A DNA stretch of 57,859 bases from Roseburia sp. AM59-24XD (GTDB lineage Bacteria; Bacillota; Clostridia; Lachnospirales; Lachnospiraceae). Every line of letters starts with the position of its first letter. Position 1 is the stretch's first letter. Shown piece after piece: positions 51,748 through 57,859 of the stretch. The stretch is from NCBI RefSeq assembly GCF_003478445.1, contig NZ_QUET01000024.1, positions 1 to 57,859 of the forward strand, read 5' to 3'. A program made the translations under genes and the position numbers. The notes below the pieces were generated by a model that saw nothing but the letters and a program-made list of their open reading frames with translations, had not been told where the DNA came from and did no database searches.

Positions 51748-53037
51748 ATGTTTGCTGATAGTGCGAAGATAACGATACGATCCGGAAAAGGCGGAGACGG
51801 TCATGTGAGTTTCCGAAGAGAACTGTATGTAGCTGCAGGTGGTCCGGATGGCGGAGACGGCGGCCGTGGTGGTGATCTGATATTTGAAGTGGATCCCCGC
51901 GTAAATACACTGAATGACTTTCGTCATATCCGTAAATATTTTGCGGGCGATGGCGAGCCGGGCGGCAAGCGCCGTTGTCATGGAGCCGATGGCGAGGATA
52001 TGGTTGTTCATGTGCCGGAGGGAACTGTGGTACGCGAGGCAGAGACAGGAAAGGTCATTATTGACATGTCCCATGAACACAAGAGAGAAGTTGTGTTAAA
52101 GGGCGGTCGTGGCGGTAAGGGCAACATGAATTATGCAACGCCGACGATGCAGGTGCCGAAGTATGCACAGCCGGGTAAGCCGGGTAGAGAGCTTGAGGTT
52201 ATTCTGGAGTTAAAGACGATCGCAGATGTGGGATTGATCGGTTTTCCAAATGTTGGAAAGTCTACTTTCTTATCCAGAGTCAGCAATGCAAAGCCAAAGA
52301 TTGCCAATTATCATTTCACAACACTGAGTCCGATTCTCGGTGTTGTCGATCTGGACGGGGCAGACGGCTTTGTGATCGCCGATATTCCGGGATTGATCGA
52401 GGGCGCATCAGAGGGCATTGGACTTGGTCATGAGTTTTTGCGCCATATCGAGCGTACCAAGCTTTTTATTCATATGGTGGATGCAGCTTCCACAGAGGGA
52501 CGCGATCCGCTCAATGATATTCTTGTCATCAATAAAGAGTTGGAAAACTACAGTCCGGAGCTTATCAAGAGACCGCAGGTCATCGCGGCGAATAAGACTG
52601 ATGTCTTTTATGGCACGGAGGAGGATACGGTGATCACACTTCTTAAGGAAGAGTTTGAACCGAAGGGAATCCCGGTATTTCCAATCTCTGCCGTAAGCGG
52701 CAAGGGCGTTAAGGAACTTTTATATTATGTCCGCAAGGAACTGGATCAGCTTGATCAGGAGCCGGTTGTCTTTGAACAGGAATACGATCTGGAGCAGGAA
52801 ACCTTCAAGGACGAGCCGTATACGGTTGAGTACGACGAGAAGGAAGGCATGTATGTGGTCGAGGGACCAAGGATCGAGCGTATGCTTGGTTACACGAACC
52901 TTGATTCCGAGAAGGGCTTTGAATTTTTCCAGAAGTTCCTGCGCACAAGCGGTATTGTGGACGAACTGGAGAAGCTTGGCATCGAAGAAGGCGATACCGT
53001 TCGTATGTATGGTCTTCAGTTTGATTATTTGAGGTGA
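51748..53037 (+). CDS. obgE: GTPase Obg
   Basis: Ribosome-associated GTPase involved in 50S assembly and stress responses. About 429 residues: glycine-rich OBG fold (1-158, with SGKGGDGHVSFRRE and GGPDGGDGGRGG), G domain with GFPNVGKSTFL, DIPGLIEGA and NKTD, and the Gram-positive C-terminal OCT domain. Two adjacent ATGs are possible; the second has more usable spacing to AGGAGG. It follows the rpmA terminator. Confidence 0.96.
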   Translation: MFADSAKITIRSGKGGDGHVSFRRELYVAAGGPDGGDGGRGGDLIFEVDPRVNTLNDFRHIRKYFAGDGEPGGKRRCHGADGEDMVVHVPEGTVVREAETGKVIIDMSHEHKREVVLKGGRGGKGNMNYATPTMQVPKYAQPGKPGRELEVILELKTIADVGLIGFPNVGKSTFLSRVSNAKPKIANYHFTTLSPILGVVDLDGADGFVIADIPGLIEGASEGIGLGHEFLRHIERTKLFIHMVDAASTEGRDPLNDILVINKELENYSPELIKRPQVIAANKTDVFYGTEEDTVITLLKEEFEPKGIPVFPISAVSGKGVKELLYYVRKELDQLDQEPVVFEQEYDLEQETFKDEPYTVEYDEKEGMYVVEGPRIERMLGYTNLDSEKGFEFFQKFLRTSGIVDELEKLGIEEGDTVRMYGLQFDYLR

Positions 53038-53041
53038 CAGG

Positions 53042-53641
53042 GTGAAAGAAATCCTTATAGAAACAGGGAGCTGTCTGGTGGCTGCGATGCTGCTGATGAT
53101 CTGGCACGAAGTAATCCGATTGATTGTATATGCGTGCTGTCAGCGGTCTGTACACTGTTTTCGGACAACTCCGTGGAAGGTGTGGCGGTATATTGATCCG
53201 ATCGGTCTGATTCTTTCCCTTACCAGCTGTGTGCCAATTTCCAAGCCGTATTTCTACCGGGTCAGGGATCCGATAACAAACAGACGTCTGGGGGTGGCGG
53301 GACTTGTCAGTTTGCTCATGGTATTTGCGGGCAGCATACTTGTTCTACGGTTCGGTTACGGAGGCGTGAAGGGACTGGATCATCTGGTAATACATCATTG
53401 GTGGCAGAGTATTGCCCCAATTTTCGTACAGTACCTTGCGATGCTCAGCTTTGGGATGTTTGTGGCAAATCTGTTTCCGGTGTCAACGTTTGACATGGGA
53501 CTTCTGATTGCCGGGACATCACCGACGGGATATCTTGGGATGCTGAAGGTGGATGGAACTGTCAAGCTGATCTTTGTGCTGGTGCTTTTGTTTGATCTGA
53601 TCCACTATGGTGCATCGAGGCTGATTCTTTTATTATTGTGA
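53042..53641 (+). CDS. Membrane protein resembling an inactive M50 (site-2 protease-like) family member
   Basis: Integral membrane protein of 199 residues, starting at GTG right after obgE. Its layout matches small M50 site-2-protease-like proteins: an N-terminal helix with IWHEVIRL in the place of HExxH, a WRYIDPIGLILSL segment resembling the DP motif, SKPYFYR, and a later NLFPVSTFDMGLLIAG segment resembling the NxxPxxxxDGG site. The second zinc histidine is R, and the DG of the last motif is changed to DM. Proteolytic activity is therefore doubtful. In Clostridia such genes often lie ahead of scpAB. The assignment is by motif only. Confidence 0.65.
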   Translation: MKEILIETGSCLVAAMLLMIWHEVIRLIVYACCQRSVHCFRTTPWKVWRYIDPIGLILSLTSCVPISKPYFYRVRDPITNRRLGVAGLVSLLMVFAGSILVLRFGYGGVKGLDHLVIHHWWQSIAPIFVQYLAMLSFGMFVANLFPVSTFDMGLLIAGTSPTGYLGMLKVDGTVKLIFVLVLLFDLIHYGASRLILLLL

Positions 53642-53665
53642 TTTTGGAAAGGTATGATTGCTGGT

Positions 53666-54448
53666 ATGAGTTTATCTGTTAAGCTGGAAGCATTTGATGG
53701 TCCGTTGGATCTTCTGCTTCATCTGATCGAGAAAAATAAGATTGATATCTTTGATATACCGATTGTTGAGATCACGGAGCAGTACATGGATTATGTGTCG
53801 CGGATGGAGACAAAGGATATGGATGTGATGAGTGACTTTCTGGTCATGGCAGCGACACTGCTTAAGATTAAGTCCAAAATGCTTCTTCCGGCACCTCCGA
53901 CCGAGGAGGGCGAGGAGGAAGATCCGAGAGCAGAGCTGGTTGAACGTTTGCTTCAGTATAAGATGTACAAATATGCATCCTATGAGCTGAAGGATCGTCA
54001 GCTGGATGCCTCGAGAATGATTTTTAAGGATCCGTCCATCCCGAAGGAGATTGCCGAGTATCAGGAGGAGGTCGATGTGGGAGAACTTCTTTCAGATGTG
54101 ACGCTTTCCAGACTGCAGAGCATTTTCCGGGATATCATGAAGAAACAGGTCGACAAGATCGATCCGATCCGAAGCAAGTTTGGTAACATCGAGAAGGAGA
54201 AGATAAGTCTGACCGACCGGATGCTGCATATCGAGGAATATGCGATGCTTCACGGAAGCTTTACATTCCGCGGAATGCTGGAGGAGCAGCACAGCAAGCT
54301 GATGCTGATCGTGACATTTCTGGGAATCCTGGAGCTGATGAAGGTTGGTAAGCTTAAGATCGAACAGGAAAACACCTTTGATGATATTCAGATTACATAT
54401 GTACCGGGTGTGAAGGACGTAGAGGTTGTGCCGTCCAGTGGCGTATAA
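53666..54448 (+). CDS. scpA: Segregation and condensation protein A
   Basis: Kleisin that joins SMC and ScpB in the chromosome condensation complex. About 260 residues with the N-terminal SMC-binding VKLEAFDGPLDLLLHLIEKN, a middle acidic linker and a C-terminal winged-helix (FRGMLEEQHSKLMLIVTFLGILELMK without breaks). I favour the ATG at MSLSVKL, typical of the family; an in-frame ATG four codons upstream nearly touches the GGAAAGG site. scpB follows about 100 nt downstream. Confidence 0.95.
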   Translation: MSLSVKLEAFDGPLDLLLHLIEKNKIDIFDIPIVEITEQYMDYVSRMETKDMDVMSDFLVMAATLLKIKSKMLLPAPPTEEGEEEDPRAELVERLLQYKMYKYASYELKDRQLDASRMIFKDPSIPKEIAEYQEEVDVGELLSDVTLSRLQSIFRDIMKKQVDKIDPIRSKFGNIEKEKISLTDRMLHIEEYAMLHGSFTFRGMLEEQHSKLMLIVTFLGILELMKVGKLKIEQENTFDDIQITYVPGVKDVEVVPSSGV

Positions 54449-54545
54449 GATCCGGAAGGATATTGCGTGAAATAAATATACTCACCCGGCAGATGTTTCG
54501 CAGAGAGTTCGTTTTTTGTGCTGAGAAAGGAATGTAAGAAGTAGT

Positions 54546-55127
54546 ATGGATAAGGAAATGAAAATATCAGATCTGGAAGCGGTGATCGAGGCAATTCTTT
54601 TTACCATGGGAGAAGCAGTGGAACTGGAACGGATCGCTGCAGCCACAGAGCAGGATGAGGATACCTGCCGTCATGTGATCCGCAACATGATGGACCGGTA
54701 TGCCGGCGATGACAGAGGAATACAGATCATAGAGCTTGATGGTGCATTTCAGATGTGTACGAAGGCATCCATGTATGAATATCTGGTCCGGATCGCTCAT
54801 GTGCCGAAGAAGCATGTGCTGACCGATGTTCTTCTTGAGACATTGTCGATCATTGCCTACAAGCAGCCGATCACAAAGCTGGAGGTGGAACACATACGTG
54901 GTGTCAAGAGTGATCATGTGATCAACAAGCTTGTCGAGTACAAGCTGATCTGTGAGGTTGGGCGTCTTGATGCACCGGGTCGCCCGATCCTTTTCGCTAC
55001 GACGGAGGAGTTTTTACGTAACTTCGGCATTGAATCGCTGGAGGATCTGCCGGTGGTAAATCCGGAAAAGGTAGAGGACTTCAAGATTGAGGCAGAGGAA
55101 GAGATACAGCTTGAGCTTGATATTTAA
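54546..55127 (+). CDS. scpB: Segregation and condensation protein B
   Basis: Winged-helix partner of ScpA in the SMC complex. The 193-residue product has LEAVIEAILFTMGEAVELE at the N-terminus and the signature TLSIIAYKQPITKLEVEHIRG near residue 100, then GRLDAPGRPILFATTEEFL. The start ATG is about 11 nt after AAAGGA. It lies between scpA and rpsO. Confidence 0.96.
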   Translation: MDKEMKISDLEAVIEAILFTMGEAVELERIAAATEQDEDTCRHVIRNMMDRYAGDDRGIQIIELDGAFQMCTKASMYEYLVRIAHVPKKHVLTDVLLETLSIIAYKQPITKLEVEHIRGVKSDHVINKLVEYKLICEVGRLDAPGRPILFATTEEFLRNFGIESLEDLPVVNPEKVEDFKIEAEEEIQLELDI

Positions 55128-55179
55128 GCGGGAAACGTTGGAGCATAACAGAAAATTAGCAGAAATTTAACCGAAGCGG

Positions 55180-55208
55180 TTTACAAACGCATTACAATGT
55201 GTTATTCT
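55180..55208 (+). promoter_or_regulatory. Promoter of rpsO
   Basis: TTTACA, a 17-nt spacer and TATTCT, about 90 nt before rpsO. Confidence 0.55.
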
Positions 55209-55297
55209 TAATAAGTTGTGATTACCGTTGCTCAGATTTCGGATACTCCAACCGGATCTTAGTGACAGGCATATATTAAATTTTAGGAGGAAGAACA

Positions 55298-55564
55298 ATG
55301 ATTAGCAAAGAGCAGAAAGCAGAAATCGTAAAAGAGTATGGACGTACACCAGAGGATACAGGATCTCCAGAGGTACAGGTAGCAATTCTTACATTCCGTA
55401 TCCGTGAGCTCACTGAGCATCTGAAGGAGAACAAAAAGGATCACCACTCAAGACGTGGTATGCTGAAGATGATTGGTCAGAGACGTAACCTTCTTGAGTA
55501 CCTCAAGAAGAAAGATCTTGATGCATATCGTGCACTGATTGAGAAGCTTGGTCTTAGAAAATAA
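55298..55564 (+). CDS. rpsO: 30S ribosomal protein S15
   Basis: Small-subunit protein of 88 residues that binds 16S rRNA early in assembly. It carries the S15 signatures [16 protein letters not shown] and [19 protein letters not shown] and ends [13 protein letters not shown] strong AGGAGG precedes the ATG. Its pairing with pnp is conserved across bacteria. Confidence 0.97.
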   Translation: MISKEQKAEIVKEYGRTPEDTGSPEVQVAILTFRIRELTEHLKENKKDHHSRRGMLKMIGQRRNLLEYLKKKDLDAYRALIEKLGLRK

Positions 55565-55584
55565 TCATGATACAATAAGGGATG

Positions 55585-55611
55585 AGGCACCTGCAAGGGT
55601 GCCTTGTTTTG
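55585..55611 (+). terminator. Terminator between rpsO and pnp
   Basis: A 7-bp GC-rich stem AGGCACC / GGTGCCT with a 6-nt loop, then TGTTTT. Partial read-through into pnp is likely, since no separate pnp promoter is evident. Confidence 0.65.
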
Positions 55612-55645
55612 CAAAGCCCGCCGGGCATAGGAAAGGAGATTATCG

Positions 55646-57732
55646 ATGGCATACAAAACATATTCCATGGAGCTTGCCGGAAGAACTCTGTCAATTGATA
55701 TCGGACGAGTTGCAAAGCAGGCAAATGGTGCAGCTTTGATGCATTATGGAGACACAACGGTTCTGTGTACCGCAACCGCATCAGAGAAGCCACGTGAGGG
55801 AATCGACTTTTTCCCTCTGTCAGTTGAATTTGAAGAGAAGATGTATTCAGTAGGAAAGATTCCGGGAGGTTTCAATAAGCGTGAGGGTAAGGCGTCTGAG
55901 AATGCAGTGCTTACCGCCCGTGTTATTGACCGTCCGATGCGTCCTTTATTCCCGAAGGATTATAGAAATGATTGTTCTCTGAACAATCTGGTGCTTTCTG
56001 TAGATCCGGAGTGTCGTCCGGAGCTCGTTGCAATGATCGGCTCTGCCGTAGCAACCAGTATTTCAGATATTCCATTTTACGGTCCATGTGCAACAACCCA
56101 GATGGGTATGGTAGACGGTGAGTTTATCGTAAACCCAAGCCAGGAGGTATGGGACAACGGTGATCTTCGTCTGACTGTTGCATCTACTGCTGAGAAGGTT
56201 ATCATGATCGAGGCAGGAGCCAATGAGATTCCTGAGGACAAGATGATCGAAGCAATCTACAAGTGTCATGACGTCAACCAGACGATCATTGCGCTGATCA
56301 ATCAGATGGTAGAGGAGATCGGTAAGCCAAAGCATGAGTATACAAGTTGTGCGATCCCGGAGGAGATGTTTGAGGAGATCAAGAAGATCGTCCCTCCTGC
56401 TGAGATGGAGGAGGCCGTATTCTCTGATGATAAGCAGACAAGAGAAGAGAATGTCCGTCAGGTAACAGAGAAGCTTGCTGAGGCATTTGCGGACAAGGAA
56501 GACTGGCTGGAGATTCTGGATGAGGCAGTATATCAGTACCAGAAGAAGACAGTCCGTAAGATGATCTTAAAGGATCATAAGCGTCCGGATGGTCGTGAGA
56601 TCACACAGATCAGACCGCTTGCAGCAGAGGTTGATCTGATTCCAAGAGTACATGGTTCTGCAATGTTCACCCGTGGACAGACACAGATCTGTAATATTAC
56701 AACACTTGCTCCTCTTTCTGAGAAGCAGAGAATCGACGGTCTGGATGCCAACAAGACAGAGAAGAGATATATGCATCATTACAATTTCCCTTCATACTCT
56801 GTTGGTGAGACAAAGCCAAGTCGTGGACCGGGACGTCGCGAGATCGGTCATGGTGCGCTGGCTGAGAAGGCACTTCTTCCGGTACTTCCAAGCGAGGAAG
56901 AGTTTCCATATGCAATCCGTTCCGTATCCGAGACCTTCGAGTCCAACGGTTCTACATCCATGGCATCTACCTGTGCATCCTGCATGTCTCTTATGGCTGC
57001 CGGTGTGCCGATCAAGAAGATGGTTGCAGGTATTTCCTGCGGTCTCGTAACCGGAGATACCGATGATGATTTTGTACTTCTGACCGATATCCAGGGTCTT
57101 GAGGACTTCTTTGGTGATATGGACTTTAAGGTAACCGGTACAGAGGATGGTATCACAGCAATCCAGATGGATATCAAGATCCACGGACTGACCCGACCAA
57201 TCGTTGAGGGTGCGATCGCAAGATGCCGTGAGGCAAGAATGTTCATTATGGATACCTGTATGAAGCCTGCAATCAGCGAGCCTCGTGAGAAGGTTGGCGA
57301 ATTTGCTCCGAAGATCATTCAGATCATGATCGACCCAACCAAGATCGGTGATGTTGTCGGACAGCGCGGTAAGACGATCAATGCACTGATCGAGAGAACA
57401 GGCGTTAAGATCGATATCAACGATGAAGGTCAGGTTTCTATCTGTGGTGAGGATGAAGCAATGATGAATGAGGCAAAGCGCCTGATCGAGATCATTACAA
57501 CAGACTTCCATCAGGGACAGATCCTCGAGGGCGAGGTTGTCAGCATCAAGGAATTTGGTGCATTCGTTGAGTTTGCTCCCGGCAAGGAGGGAATGGTACA
57601 CATTTCCAAGATCGCTAAAGAGAGGATCAACCATGTTGAGGATGTTCTGACACTCGGCGACCATGTTAAGGTAGTATGCCTTGGCAAGGACAAGATGGCA
57701 GAATGAGCTTCAGCATTAAGGATGTTAAATAA
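55646..57732 (+). CDS. pnp: Polyribonucleotide nucleotidyltransferase (frame broken near the end by one missing base)
   Basis: Phosphorolytic 3'-5' exoribonuclease of mRNA turnover. It has two RNase PH domains (about 1-230 and 310-545, the second with GRREIGHGALAEKAL), a KH domain (about 550-615, GDVVGQRGKTINALIE) and an S1 domain to the C-terminus. The open frame ends MAE at 57706, but one base back it continues RMSFSIKDVK to TAA at 57732, the normal S1 end. A G is missing near 57701. Corrected length is about 695 residues. ATG follows AAAGGAG. Confidence 0.95.
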
Positions 57733-57755
57733 TTATATAGAATAATTTCAAATAG

Positions 57756-57794
57756 AATGTGAAGACTCTAATTATGGGGGCTTCACATTTTTTT
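57756..57794 (+). terminator. Terminator of pnp
   Basis: A 9-bp stem AATGTGAAG / CTTCACATT with a 16-nt loop, followed by TTTTT. Confidence 0.75.
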
Positions 57795-57796
57795 GC

Positions 57797-57859
57797 ATTG
57801 CATTATAGGAAACTTCTCGTTTCCTATAATGCAATACGCTCCGCGAGGATGCGATCACC
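57797..57859. repeat. Dispersed hairpin repeat, copy B (cut by the window end)
   Basis: A perfect 17-bp hairpin ATTGCATTATAGGAAAC / GTTTCCTATAATGCAAT with loop TTCTC, followed by ACGCTCCGCGAGGATGCGAT. It matches copy A at 49605 over its whole visible length. It continues past the window. Confidence 0.75.

Noticed and set aside
1..57859. CRISPR arrays, prophage or complete insertion sequences
   Set aside because: No regularly spaced direct repeats with unique spacers, no phage structural genes and no transposase or integrase frame were seen.

Overview
The window looks like chromosomal DNA of an anaerobic Firmicute, most likely a Lachnospiraceae (Clostridium cluster XIVa) species. The grounds are moderate GC, strong AGGAGG-type ribosome binding sites, Gram-positive operon orders (rimP-nusA-rnpM-ylxQ-infB-rbfA-nrnA-truB-ribF; yicC-remA-gmk-rpoZ; rplU-prp-rpmA-obgE; rpsO-pnp), a type III glutamine synthetase and a small DUF3847 protein typical of gut Clostridia mobile elements. 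Genus cannot be fixed from the sequence alone.

Layout. 1-1200: decayed mobile-element cargo (HTH fragment, frameshifted lipoprotein, DUF3847 remnant). 1207-4402: a membrane GGDEF protein, a decayed gene and an Amidase_3-SPOR protein. 4450-12852: transcription/translation operon from rimP to ribF, with a promoter and a terminator-like hairpin ahead of rimP. 12819-19472: convergent MocR-type regulator, Na/Pi cotransporter-PhoU protein, alaS, rpsU. 19580-20137: a palindromic repeat element. 20251-22322: xpt-pbuX purine salvage (minus strand). 22572-28838: gltBD (glutamate synthase) with a terminator in its leader. 29091-32038: dtd, an AraC regulator with an in-frame amber codon, and a divergent secreted esterase. 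32058-32501: second, inverted copy of the palindromic repeat. 32621-38949: a glutamine-synthetase-like gene with degenerate active-site motifs, an ANTAR antiterminator and carAB in one tight cluster. 39239-42502: arcC and glnN (minus strand), glnN with a leader terminator. 42772-49329: lrgAB, an AI-2E-type transporter, yicC-remA-gmk-rpoZ and an unusual signal peptidase I-amidase fusion. 49461-57732: tRNA-Glu(CUC), a hairpin repeat, traX, rplU-prp-rpmA-obgE, an M50-like membrane protein, scpAB, rpsO, pnp. The window ends inside a second copy of the hairpin repeat.

Functional theme. The middle of the window concentrates nitrogen metabolism: gltBD and glnN assimilate ammonium, carAB spends glutamine on carbamoyl phosphate, arcC interconverts carbamoyl phosphate and ATP, and an ANTAR protein next to a GS-like pseudoenzyme is a candidate regulator acting through leader terminators.

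Quality caveat. At least eight genes (lipoprotein, DUF3847, gltD, GS-like, ANTAR, lrgB, rpmA, pnp) are each broken by a single missing base, always in the same direction. Several of these are essential or near-essential, so most of these breaks are probably sequence-deletion errors rather than real pseudogenes. They are annotated at their full corrected extent.
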